NCBI GenBank assembly: GCA_025356035.1
Contig: JANXYN010000089.1
Location: 1 to 45,075 of the forward strand
Reading direction: 5' to 3'
Source of the DNA: Geobacteraceae bacterium
Lineage (GTDB): Bacteria > Desulfobacterota > Desulfuromonadia > Geobacterales > Geobacteraceae
DNA length: 45,075 nucleotides
Below the pieces are notes generated by a model. The model worked only from the letters and a program-made list of their open reading frames with translations, ran no database searches and was not told the origin of the DNA. Positions within the stretch are counted from its first letter, which is position 1; each line of letters begins with the position of its first letter. Shown in pieces: positions 9,055 through 17,646 of the stretch. The position numbers and the translations under genes were made by a program.

Positions 9055-10782
9055 ATGGCGAAAAAAACGGTTGCACGTCTGCTCGTTGACACCCTGGTGG
9101 CAGCCGGGGTGAAGAGGGTCTACGGGTTGGCCGGAGACTCCCTCAATGGAATTACCGATTCGATCCGCACACGGGATGACATCCAATGGATTTCCGTGAG
9201 ACACGAAGAAACCGCAGCGTTTGCGGCGGGAGCGGAAGCTCATCTGACCGGGCATCTGGCAGTGTGTGCCGGAAGTTGCGGGCCGGGTAACCTGCATCTG
9301 ATCAACGGACTCTACGACTGCCATCGCAGTCGTGTCCCGGTGCTGGCGATTGCGACGCAGATTCCAAGCCATGAAATCGGCAGTGGATATTTTCAGGAAA
9401 CCCACCCGGAACATCTCTTCGCCCAGTGCAGTCATTACTGTGAACTGGTTTCCCATCCCGAACAGATGCCCCGCATCCTGGAGATTGCCATGCAAACCGC
9501 AACCTCGCGCCGCGGTGTTGCGGTGATTGCCCTGCCGGGAGACATCGGCTTACGCGCAGCCGTCGAACAACAACCGCGTCTGCATTTCCCGGAACCGAAA
9601 CCGAGCATCTGCCCTGCCGATAATGACATAGCGGAGCTGGCGAAAATTCTCAATAGGTCGAAGAAGATTACGATACTTGGCGGAGCGGGCTGTGCCGGAG
9701 CTCACCCGGAGTTGATCGAGCTCGCGGGCAGGCTGAAAGCGCCGATCGTGCATGCGATGCGCGGGAAGGAATTCATCGAGTACGACAACCCGTTTGACGT
9801 GGGCATGACGGGCCTGCTCGGGATTTCCTCCGGCTATCATGCGATGATGAACTGCGATGTCTTGCTGATGATCGGAACGGACTTTCCGTACCAGCAGTTC
9901 TATCCCAAGGAAGCAACGATCGTGCAGATTGACATCCGTGGCGAACAGCTCGGCCGGCGCGCAAAGCTCGATTACGGCTTTGTGGGGGACTCACAGACGA
10001 CACTTCGCGCCCTCCTGCCGAAGTTGGTCGAACCCAAAGACGATGAGCATTTGAAGACGTCGGTCGAGCATTATCAGAAGGCACGCAAGCGCCTTGATGA
10101 GCTCGCGACCGAGAATCCGGGTGAGAAGCACATCCATCCGCAGTACGTTGCCAGAGTGCTCGACGAGCTTGCCGCCAAGGACGCCATCTTCTGTTGCGAC
10201 GTGGGCACCCCGACGATCTGGGCGGCCCGTTACCTGACGATGAACGGCAAACGGCGGCTACTCGGCTCCTTCACGCATGGGTCAATGGCAAGTGCCCTTC
10301 CGCAGGCCATTGGCGCGCAGGTCAGCCATCCCGGTCGTCAGGTCGTTGCCCTGTCAGGTGATGGCGGCCTTGCGATGCTCATGGGCGATATCCTCTCGCT
10401 TCGGCAATTGCAGTTGCCGGTCAAGCTGATCGTTTTCAAGAACAACGCCCTGGCCTTCGTCGAACTGGAAATGAAAGCGGCCGGCATCCTGGAGTTCGCC
10501 ACAGACTTGCATAACCCGGATTTTGCAAAGATGGCCGAGGCCGCCGGCCTCCTGGGGCTGACTGCAGAAACACCGGATCAGGTTCGACCGATGATCACAC
10601 AGGCTCTCAAGCATGACGGACCTGCTCTGGTCGAAATCTCCGTCCACAGGCAGGAACTCATGATGCCCCCGACGATCAGCCTTGAACAGGTGACCGGCTT
10701 CGGCCTTTTCATGCTCAAAGCGGTTCTTAGCGGCCACGGCGACGAAATCATCGATCTGGCTAAGATCAATCTATTCCGCTAG
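9055..10782 (+). CDS. poxB: Pyruvate oxidase / pyruvate:quinone oxidoreductase (thiamine-diphosphate enzyme)
   Basis: The start at 9055 (MAKKTVARLLVDTL) follows GGAGG at 9042-9046 and matches the usual PoxB N-terminus. The frame is open 43 codons further upstream, but that part has no family character. The 575-residue length is typical (E. coli 572). Three domains are visible: a pyrimidine-binding domain with YGLAGDSLNG and the catalytic RHEETAAFAAGAEA, a central FAD domain, and a PP domain with SGDGGLAMLMGD...NN (ThDP/Mg motif). A C-terminal amphipathic tail is consistent with membrane association. It oxidises pyruvate to acetate and CO2 and feeds quinone, apparently for the bd oxidase encoded next. 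Confidence 0.88.
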   Translation: MAKKTVARLLVDTLVAAGVKRVYGLAGDSLNGITDSIRTRDDIQWISVRHEETAAFAAGAEAHLTGHLAVCAGSCGPGNLHLINGLYDCHRSRVPVLAIATQIPSHEIGSGYFQETHPEHLFAQCSHYCELVSHPEQMPRILEIAMQTATSRRGVAVIALPGDIGLRAAVEQQPRLHFPEPKPSICPADNDIAELAKILNRSKKITILGGAGCAGAHPELIELAGRLKAPIVHAMRGKEFIEYDNPFDVGMTGLLGISSGYHAMMNCDVLLMIGTDFPYQQFYPKEATIVQIDIRGEQLGRRAKLDYGFVGDSQTTLRALLPKLVEPKDDEHLKTSVEHYQKARKRLDELATENPGEKHIHPQYVARVLDELAAKDAIFCCDVGTPTIWAARYLTMNGKRRLLGSFTHGSMASALPQAIGAQVSHPGRQVVALSGDGGLAMLMGDILSLRQLQLPVKLIVFKNNALAFVELEMKAAGILEFATDLHNPDFAKMAEAAGLLGLTAETPDQVRPMITQALKHDGPALVEISVHRQELMMPPTISLEQVTGFGLFMLKAVLSGHGDEIIDLAKINLFR

Positions 10783-10815
10783 GGGCAAGGATGTGCAGAC
10801 AATGGAGGAAAGTTG

Positions 10816-12147
10816 ATGGATAACGTTCTCTCAGCACGCGCCTTGATGGGCATTTCGCTCGGTTTCCACATCATCTATGCGACCATCGGGATCGGACTGC
10901 CGCTCATGCTGATGATTGCCGAATGGTTGTCGCTTAGCACCGGAGACGATCTCTACCACAAGCTTGCCCGCCGCTGGATACGTCCGGCGGGGGTGCTGTT
11001 CGCCATCGGCGCGGTCTCCGGCACCATCCTCTCTTTTGAGCTGGGGCTTCTGTGGCCCCGCTTCATGGCGTTCGGCGGTCCCCTCATTGGTCTTCCCTTC
11101 TCGATGGAGGGGTTTGCTTTCTTTACGGAGGCGATCTTCCTTGCCCTCTATATCTACGGCGAACAACGTCTCTCCCGCCGGATGCTCTTTTTCTGCACCA
11201 TTCCCATCACCGTCGCTGCCGCTGCCTCGGCTGTGTTTGTCATCAGCGCCAACGCCTGGATGAATACCCCCGCAGGTTTCCGCCTCGTAAACGGAGCCCT
11301 TAGCGATGTGCACCCTTTTCAGGCCCTTGCCAACCCTGCATGGGCTCATGAGGCAGTGCATGGCACCTTAGCGGCGTACGTCGCCACCGGCTTTGCCATG
11401 GCCGGCGTATATGCGGCAACCCTGTTGCGCGGACAGAGCAGTGACTACAACAAACGCGCCCTGACGATGGCCCTGGCAGTTGCATCCGTGTCCCTTCCCC
11501 TCATGCTGGCCACAGGAGACTGGGCGGCCATGATCCTCGCCGATCAGCAAAAGCCCAAGATGGCGGCGATGGAAGCCCTTTTCACCACTACCAGGGGTGC
11601 GCCGCTCTTCATCGGCGGCTGGCCGGACCCTGCTTCCGGCAAGGTCCTGTACGGGCTCAGGATTCCTAAGCTCCTAAGCATCCTCGCCCATCGCGATTCC
11701 GACGCCCTCGTCGAGGGACTCGACGCCTTCCCCCCCGGTACCATCCCTGACCCACGACTTGTTCACCCCTTCTTCGACCTGATGGTGGCCTCCTTCTTCA
11801 TCATGCTTGCGGCAGCCGTCTGGTTCTGGTGGTTACGCTGGAGACGGCGGGAAGTACCGCTGGACAAATGGCCGCTCCGCGCGCTCCTCTTTGCCTCCCC
11901 GTTCGGGATGATTGCCCTGGAAAGCGGTTGGCTCGTCACCGAATTCGGCCGCCAGCCCTGGATCGCCCGGGATCACATGCGCGTGGCGGAAGGGGTGACG
12001 CCGCAGACCGGCATAAGTCTCGTACTCATCACGTTTTTAGTCGTTTACCTGGCGCTGACAGCCGGGCTGCTGAAACTGTTGATGCGGCCGGCGTCGGCAG
12101 GAGAGGGGACCGAAACGACACAGGAGGAACGACATGTGGACCCTTGA
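10816..12147 (+). CDS. cydA: Cytochrome bd quinol oxidase subunit I
   Basis: ATG at 10816 follows GGAGG by seven bases; a TTG codon just before it is not needed. It is a 443-residue membrane protein. His18 (GFHIIYATIGIG) and the AHEAVHG histidine are conserved heme ligands. GRQPW is also present. It is shorter than E. coli CydA (522) and lacks the long Q-loop insertion, as in the cyanide-insensitive CioA-type oxidases. Its stop overlaps the cydB start by 14 bases, so the two are translationally coupled. It reduces O2 to water with quinol. Confidence 0.92.
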   Translation: MDNVLSARALMGISLGFHIIYATIGIGLPLMLMIAEWLSLSTGDDLYHKLARRWIRPAGVLFAIGAVSGTILSFELGLLWPRFMAFGGPLIGLPFSMEGFAFFTEAIFLALYIYGEQRLSRRMLFFCTIPITVAAAASAVFVISANAWMNTPAGFRLVNGALSDVHPFQALANPAWAHEAVHGTLAAYVATGFAMAGVYAATLLRGQSSDYNKRALTMALAVASVSLPLMLATGDWAAMILADQQKPKMAAMEALFTTTRGAPLFIGGWPDPASGKVLYGLRIPKLLSILAHRDSDALVEGLDAFPPGTIPDPRLVHPFFDLMVASFFIMLAAAVWFWWLRWRRREVPLDKWPLRALLFASPFGMIALESGWLVTEFGRQPWIARDHMRVAEGVTPQTGISLVLITFLVVYLALTAGLLKLLMRPASAGEGTETTQEERHVDP

Positions 12148-13141
12148 GAACCTGGCGGCCGGGGCCGTTCATCTCGGGCTTGTCATGTATGCAGTTTTCG
12201 GCGGTGCGGACTTCGGCGGCGGCATCTGGACCGCCCTTGCCTCCGGCCCCCGGGTGCGGGAACAGCGGGACGGGCTTTTCCATGCCATCGGACCAGTCTG
12301 GGAGACGAATCACATCTGGCTCATCTTCGTGGTGGTAACCCTCTTCACCGCCTTTTCGAAGGGGTTTGCCGCTCTCTTTACCACCCTCCTCGTCCCCCTG
12401 GTGATCGCCCTGATCGGCATCAACTTCCGCGGGGCAGCCTTCGCCTTCCGTCACTTCGGCAGACAGACGGGTGAGCACATCCCCTTTATGGCCAGTACAT
12501 TCGCGGTATCGAGTATTCTGACTCCCTTCGCCCTCGGGATGGCGGTGACCTCGATAGCCACCGGAAAAATCGTCTTTGTAAACGGTTGGGTACAGGCCGA
12601 GCCATGGTTCTGGGTCGGCCCGTTCACTCTGGTGGGGGGGGTGGTAGGAATGGCCATCTGCGCCTACCTGGCACCGATTTACATGACGGTGCGCACCGGG
12701 GGTGAGTTGCAGAGAGATTTCAGACGTCAGGGGATAATCGCCGGACTGGTGCTGGGCATCCTGACCACCGTGGAGATTCCCGTTGCCATGGTCGATGCTC
12801 CCCTGTTTGCCGGTCGTCTCCTTGCCTCGCAGGGGGCTCCTTTTGTTGCCATGTCCGTGATCTCGGGGATCACGACCCAGATACTGCTCTGGAGATGCCG
12901 GTTTCTGTGGGCGCAGATAGCAGCCGCAGGGACCGTCACCCTGACGATTACCGGTTTCGCGGCAGCCATGTACCCGGACCTCCTTATCGGCCAGCTTTCC
13001 CTGGCCGCAGCGGCGGCGCCTCCCGCCACACTCCGGGCATTTTTCTCGGTGCTTGTAATCGGCGTCATCATTCTCGTGCCATCGCTTCTGCTCCTCTACT
13101 GGACGTTTCGCGGCGAACCGAATCCTGAACTCCCCCGGTAG
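12134..13141 (+). CDS. cydB: Cytochrome bd quinol oxidase subunit II
   Basis: 335 residues with eight or nine hydrophobic helices. The N-terminal MYAVFGGADFGGGIW and the GPVWETNHIWLIFVVVTLF segment are hallmarks of CydB. CAGGAGGAACGAC precedes the ATG. It pairs with the preceding cydA to form the oxygen-reducing complex in the inner membrane. No cydX-like small subunit was found in the 154 bases that follow. Confidence 0.92.
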   Translation: MWTLENLAAGAVHLGLVMYAVFGGADFGGGIWTALASGPRVREQRDGLFHAIGPVWETNHIWLIFVVVTLFTAFSKGFAALFTTLLVPLVIALIGINFRGAAFAFRHFGRQTGEHIPFMASTFAVSSILTPFALGMAVTSIATGKIVFVNGWVQAEPWFWVGPFTLVGGVVGMAICAYLAPIYMTVRTGGELQRDFRRQGIIAGLVLGILTTVEIPVAMVDAPLFAGRLLASQGAPFVAMSVISGITTQILLWRCRFLWAQIAAAGTVTLTITGFAAAMYPDLLIGQLSLAAAAAPPATLRAFFSVLVIGVIILVPSLLLLYWTFRGEPNPELPR

Positions 13142-13295
13142 TGGCGAAATAGGAGCTGGTAACAAAAAAATTGCGATGTGTTGAACAACCCGGTTCATGT
13201 CGTTCCTGAATTTCACCAATTCAGAAAGACTTTATCAAGCAAGGCTGCCAGCAAAGGGGGAAGTCTCCTAAGGTCATTGGATTCGGCTGTCAATT

Positions 13296-13868
13296 ATGAA
13301 AGCGCAAGCATTGCACACTCAGTTAACAGTCTATACCGTGGGGCATTCGACTCGCAGCCTCGACGACTTTGTCGGGCTGCTGCGGGCGTACGGCATCGAA
13401 CGGCTGGTGGATGTGCGAAGCATCCCCCGTTCCCGGCATAATCCCCAATTCAACCACGACACGCTGGGCACATTTCTGCGTAACCGCCGCATCGGTTACC
13501 GGCACATGAAAGAGCTTGGAGGGCTACGCCGCACCCGCGCCGACTCCCTCAACACCGGCTGGCACAACGCTTCCTTCCGTGGCTTTGCCGACTACATGCA
13601 GACGCCGGAGTTTGTCGCAGCCGTGACGAAGCTCGTTGAGCTGGCCAGGGAGAAGACTACTGTCATCATGTGCGCCGAAGCGGTCCCTTGGCGCTGCCAC
13701 CGCTCCCTCATCGGCGATGCCCTGATTGTACGCGGCGTTGATGTCATGGATATCTACACCTCGAAAAGTGCCAAACCCCATACCATTACACCGATGGCCG
13801 AGATCCATGGAGAGCGGGTAACCTACCCGGCACCGGTGGAGGAGGGAAGCTCCAGTGTGGTGCACTGA
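13296..13868 (+). CDS. DUF488 family protein
   Basis: 190 residues beginning YTVGHSTRSLDDFVGLLRAYG, with LVDVRSIPRSRHNPQFN, a conserved LGGLR segment and a VIMCAEAVPWRCHRSLI block whose Cys and His residues are conserved in DUF488. Biochemical function is unknown for the family. It lies 154 bases after cydB on the same strand and may or may not belong to that transcript. Confidence 0.85.
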   Translation: MKAQALHTQLTVYTVGHSTRSLDDFVGLLRAYGIERLVDVRSIPRSRHNPQFNHDTLGTFLRNRRIGYRHMKELGGLRRTRADSLNTGWHNASFRGFADYMQTPEFVAAVTKLVELAREKTTVIMCAEAVPWRCHRSLIGDALIVRGVDVMDIYTSKSAKPHTITPMAEIHGERVTYPAPVEEGSSSVVH

Positions 13869-14180
13869 TCTAACGCTGTCCGGTTTCCCCCTTGGGCGAG
13901 CCGGTTGCCTGGAAGGGGCCGATCGTCATGAACACCTGCAAAGAGCTGCGCATCGCTTTTGAGGAATATCATAACGGCACATTCAGCAAATAGCGGTAAC
14001 CTGCACGTTGATTCGGGGCCAGTCCGTATGCTGGCCCATTTTCTGCTCTTTCACGTCAGAATGATTTGTTCCCTTCTATGCTACCGGAGACCTTCCAGTC
14101 CTAGTGCGTAGCGACGGTAGGGGAGCGGGATTGGCCCGGCATCTATACGGCATATCCTCCAATTTGATTCAGCCTGCTTT
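13869..14180. other. Intergenic gap between convergent DUF488 and lipid operon
   Basis: The gap has no convincing gene. A 21-codon frame at 13928 lacks family features. A hairpin at 14016-14037 is listed separately. Confidence 0.4.
14016..14046 (+). terminator. Possible terminator
   Basis: GGGCCAG / CTGGCCC stem with an 8-base loop, followed by ATTTTCTGCTCTTTT. It is about 150 bases past the DUF488 stop. Confidence 0.4.
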
Positions 14181-16655
14181 TCAAAGTTTTTCCACCGCCT
14201 GGCGTGTTTTTTCCACGATCTCTGCCGGCTCCTCGTAGCGAAACCGGAGCGGCTTTCCAAAGGTTACCGTCACATGGCCCCGTTTTGGAAAACTCGCCCC
14301 GGGCGGAAGGACCTGTTCGGTCCCGCTGATTTTTATCGGGACTACCGGAATCCCCAACTCCTTGACCATGATACCAAGACCCAGCTGGAAGGGCTGCATT
14401 TTTCCGTCCTTGGAATGCCCCCCTTCAGGGAAGATCAGAATGTTAACGCAAGCATCGGCGAGCCTTCCCATGTATTTGAGAGAGCCACTGAACCCTTGTG
14501 ACTGGGGCAGAGGAAAGAGGTTGATCAGCAAGGTGCCGTACTCGTAGCATAAGCGTCTCAAAAATCGATTGACCCCATGGTACTCTCCGAAGAAGAACTC
14601 TTCCCAGGCGGCGGTGGCGCTACGATAGCGAATCTTCGCTGGGAGCGCAAACATGACGGCAGGCTGGTCCAGGTAGCTTAAATGGTTGGCCACGAAAAAA
14701 ACCGGTCCATCCAGCTGTTCCAGCTCATCAATCCCTAGCACTTCAAGAGTGGCAAAACTTCGAAACAGGGGGTAGTGGAATACCGCGTCCCAGGCCATCC
14801 GAACCCCCCTGAAGAAGCGGGCATTTGTCCAGAACCGGAAATGGTCGCGCTGGGTTAGCTTTTCGCGTTTAGTGATGATCAGGCGCAGGTCCGAGACTCG
14901 AGTCTGCGGCCCAATCTGGGAGTCCTCGATATCGAGGCGGTATTCCTGTTCCAGGAAACTAACCAGTTCCAGCCTGTCGATGGAGGTAAGACCCAGGTCG
15001 GTCACAAGCAGGGAGTCCTCGCGGATCTGCGCGGAGCTGGTACCGGTCACCTTGGCAAGCATGTTGAGCAGGCTGTCCTGGCTGACGGTTGCCTCACCTC
15101 CCTCCGGACCTTTTTTTATCGCCTCCTTAACCGCGAACTTCTTGATCTTGAGTGTCGTGGTCTTGGGAAATTCCGGCTTGCTCCATACGGTGTAGCCGGT
15201 AATCTGGTGCAGCGCATCCAGACTCTTGTTCGCCTCACCGATTATCTCTTCTGGAGCTATGTCGCTTCCGTCCAGGAGCAGCACGGCGTGCACCTCTTCC
15301 CCCCTGCCCTTGTCGACGCCGATGACGCACGACTCCTTTACCCCAGCGATCTTGTTCAGCACCGCTTCCAGTTCGTCGGGATATACGTTGACCCCCGAAC
15401 CGGTTACAATCAGCTCCTTCCCCCTTCCTTTGATGTTGAGCCAGCCGTCCGGGCCGATCTCCCCGAGGTCGCCGGTCCGAAACCAGCCGTCTTTCGTGAA
15501 GGCGTCGCTGGTTGCCTGATCGTTCTCGTAGTAGCCGGTAAAGACGTTGTCTCCGCGTACCAAGACCTCCTTCTCCTCGATTTTCAGTTGAACCCCCGGC
15601 AGAGGCGGACCGACCGAACCTGCCACCTGACGATCCATGGTGTTGACACATAGTACTGGCGAGGTTTCGGTGAGTCCATACCCCTCTAGGACCGTGAATC
15701 CCATGCTGCGCCATAAATTGAACACCTCCGGGTCCAGGGGTGCGCCACCTGAGACGAAGACGGTGAAATTTCGGCCGAACTTTTTCTGTACCGGGAAAAA
15801 GAGTACCCGGCGTACCCCTTTCGGAAACTTTGTTGCGAGCTGCGTCATGTACTGGAACACTCCGAAGAGGTATTTTTCCTCAAGTTCCCTCTCGATGGTC
15901 GTTTTTAGCAGTTGCATGAGGCGGGGAACGGAGATGATGACGTAGATGTCCTCCTCGCTCAGCGCTTCCATGATCGCGGAGGGTTTGAGGGTGCGCAGAT
16001 ATACGATAGTCGCGCCACGGTAGAGCGGAGTGAAAAAGCCACCCATCTGCTCGAACATGTGGGATAACGGGAGCAGGGAGAGGAAGCTGAACTCGGAGGT
16101 GATGATCGGTACCTGCCGGTTTATCTGGGTCATGTTGGCGATCAGGTTTTTGTGGCTAAGGATGACCCCTTTCGGATTGCCGGTAGTACCGGACGTATAG
16201 ATGAGCTGCGCAGTATCTTCCGGTACCGCAGATGCTAGCTCGCCGATCGGCAGAGTGTCTTCGAGCAGGTACTGAAGGTCTTCCAGGAGTATCGAAGTGG
16301 CGGCCGTCATCCGCTCGGGTTTGAATCGGCTCTGCATAACGACATTGGCTTTAGTGAGGCTGCGGATGGAATCCGCACGCGCCAGATCGGACATGAAGTC
16401 CACCGGTACGGCGACCGCGCCGCGGATGATGATGCCCCAATAGGCTACCGCCCACCAGGAAGAGTTGGGCCCCCAGATGAGCACCCTGTCCCCCGGTGCC
16501 ACGCCGCTTTGCGCCAGGAGGTTTGCCATCTTCAGGGCAAGATTGTGTAATTCCTGATAGGAAACTTTGATCCGTCGCACGCCGGTGCGGTTCACAAAGG
16601 CGGATTTGTTACCCAGCGCTTCAAACGTCGCGAAAAGGTCGATCAATGTCTGCAT
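14181..16655 (-). CDS. Three-domain fusion: acyl-AMP ligase, acyl carrier protein, lysophospholipid-type acyltransferase
   Basis: 824 residues. The first ~500 form an AMP-binding ligase: YTSGTTGNPKG near residue 153, GYGLTETSPV, and GWFRTGDLGEIGPDG. Around residue 557 an ACP-like domain carries DLGLTSIDRLEL, with the serine a likely phosphopantetheine site. The last ~200 residues are a PlsC-type acyltransferase with NHLSYLD (the HX4D motif) near 655 and FPEGGHSKDG. This combines fatty-acid activation, carrier loading and transfer to a lipid in one chain, similar in logic to E. coli Aas but with an embedded ACP. It is the last gene of the operon with MlaA and a secreted hydrolase. Confidence 0.88.
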   Translation of the reverse strand: MQTLIDLFATFEALGNKSAFVNRTGVRRIKVSYQELHNLALKMANLLAQSGVAPGDRVLIWGPNSSWWAVAYWGIIIRGAVAVPVDFMSDLARADSIRSLTKANVVMQSRFKPERMTAATSILLEDLQYLLEDTLPIGELASAVPEDTAQLIYTSGTTGNPKGVILSHKNLIANMTQINRQVPIITSEFSFLSLLPLSHMFEQMGGFFTPLYRGATIVYLRTLKPSAIMEALSEEDIYVIISVPRLMQLLKTTIERELEEKYLFGVFQYMTQLATKFPKGVRRVLFFPVQKKFGRNFTVFVSGGAPLDPEVFNLWRSMGFTVLEGYGLTETSPVLCVNTMDRQVAGSVGPPLPGVQLKIEEKEVLVRGDNVFTGYYENDQATSDAFTKDGWFRTGDLGEIGPDGWLNIKGRGKELIVTGSGVNVYPDELEAVLNKIAGVKESCVIGVDKGRGEEVHAVLLLDGSDIAPEEIIGEANKSLDALHQITGYTVWSKPEFPKTTTLKIKKFAVKEAIKKGPEGGEATVSQDSLLNMLAKVTGTSSAQIREDSLLVTDLGLTSIDRLELVSFLEQEYRLDIEDSQIGPQTRVSDLRLIITKREKLTQRDHFRFWTNARFFRGVRMAWDAVFHYPLFRSFATLEVLGIDELEQLDGPVFFVANHLSYLDQPAVMFALPAKIRYRSATAAWEEFFFGEYHGVNRFLRRLCYEYGTLLINLFPLPQSQGFSGSLKYMGRLADACVNILIFPEGGHSKDGKMQPFQLGLGIMVKELGIPVVPIKISGTEQVLPPGASFPKRGHVTVTFGKPLRFRYEEPAEIVEKTRQAVEKL

Positions 16656-16816
16656 TAATTCTGCTTTCTTTCGCGATTGTAACTACTCAGGGTTTGAGGC
16701 TGAAGGCTGAAGACTGATGGTTATTCAAGAAAATAAACAGCGATACGTAGTCACCCAATTCAAATGCCCTGAATTTATGGATGGCTTATTATTTATTCCT
16801 TACAGTCTTCAGTCTG
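16656..16816 (-). repeat. Intergenic inverted repeat of the GAAGACTG type
   Basis: Between mlaA and the ligase gene, AAGGCTGAAGACTG (16703-16716) and CAGTCTTCAGTCTG (16803-16816) form an imperfect 14-bp inverted repeat around an A/T-rich centre. It could form a stem in the operon mRNA. No gene is seen. Confidence 0.4.
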
Positions 16817-17602
16817 TCATTCTGCGGGAAGAGGCTTGCCCGACTCGATTTCGCGCTTCTCGTGGTAGAAGAAGCGGACCATGTAGTACTCGAAGGGATA
16901 GCCGCTCTCATAGTAGCGGAAACTCTGCTGATGCCGCGCGTCGATGGCATCCAGGGTCGTTATCCCAGAGCTGATGGCGAAACCTTCGTCGGAGTTTCCA
17001 AATGGATCGATCGCAGTGTAGATCCCGTAACTGATGCCGCTGTCCACGGCGAGACCCCCCGTGTCGCGCAGGGACGAGGGGCCGAAGATCGGGAGCACCA
17101 GGTAGGGCCCGGAGCCTGACCCCCAGTAGCCAAGGGTCTTGCCGAAATCCTCGTCGTGCCGCGCCAGTCCGAACTTGGTGGCTGGATCGAACATGCCGCC
17201 AAGGCCCACGGTACTGTTCGTCACGAAACGGCCAAGCGTCGTCACGGACTCCGTCCCCTTTAGCTGGAAAAAGCTGTTGGTGAGATTTCGGACTTCCCCG
17301 AGGTTGTTGTAGAAACCGGAGACCCGTTCCTGGAGGAAGGTGGGAGTAACGAATTCGTAGCCGTTCACCACGGGGAGGAAGAGGTATTTGTCGAAGTAGA
17401 AGTTGAACCGGTACATGCTCCGGTTGAACCCTTCCCAAGGATCCGCTACGTCGGCGAAGCGCTGATCCCTGAACTCGCTTATCGAATGCATCGGCGGCAC
17501 CTCGGCCAGGGTGTTAACCCTGTTCGCGGCGCACCCGGCAAGAGACAGCGACAGCATCAGGGCGAGGATTATCCGGCAGGTTCGGCATCGGGTATCAGTC
17601 AT
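16817..17602 (-). CDS. mlaA: MlaA (VacJ) family outer-membrane lipoprotein
   Basis: Starting at 17602 (MTDTRCRTCR) places GGAGGG seven bases upstream and gives a lipoprotein signal with lipobox LAGC. The longer frame from 17650 lacks a site. Family blocks DPWEGFNRSMYRFNFYFDKY, FNNLGEV-like YNNLGEVRNLTNSFFQ, GLGGMFDPATKFGL and GPSSLRDTGG are all present. MlaA takes misplaced phospholipids from the outer leaflet of the outer membrane. Here it sits between a secreted hydrolase (44-base gap) and an acyl ligase/acyltransferase, not beside the mlaBCDEF transporter genes. Confidence 0.92.
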   Translation of the reverse strand: MTDTRCRTCRIILALMLSLSLAGCAANRVNTLAEVPPMHSISEFRDQRFADVADPWEGFNRSMYRFNFYFDKYLFLPVVNGYEFVTPTFLQERVSGFYNNLGEVRNLTNSFFQLKGTESVTTLGRFVTNSTVGLGGMFDPATKFGLARHDEDFGKTLGYWGSGSGPYLVLPIFGPSSLRDTGGLAVDSGISYGIYTAIDPFGNSDEGFAISSGITTLDAIDARHQQSFRYYESGYPFEYYMVRFFYHEKREIESGKPLPAE

Positions 17603-17646
17603 CGTGGCACCCTCCTTAAACTTCAGTCTATCAACCTGATTTACTT

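Noticed and set aside
12029-13219. 396-codon minus-strand frame
   Set aside because: Antisense of cydB; charged, repetitive translation.
13928-13993. 21-codon frame MNTCKELRIAFEEYHNGTFSK
   Set aside because: No good ribosome site and no recognised family; could be chance.
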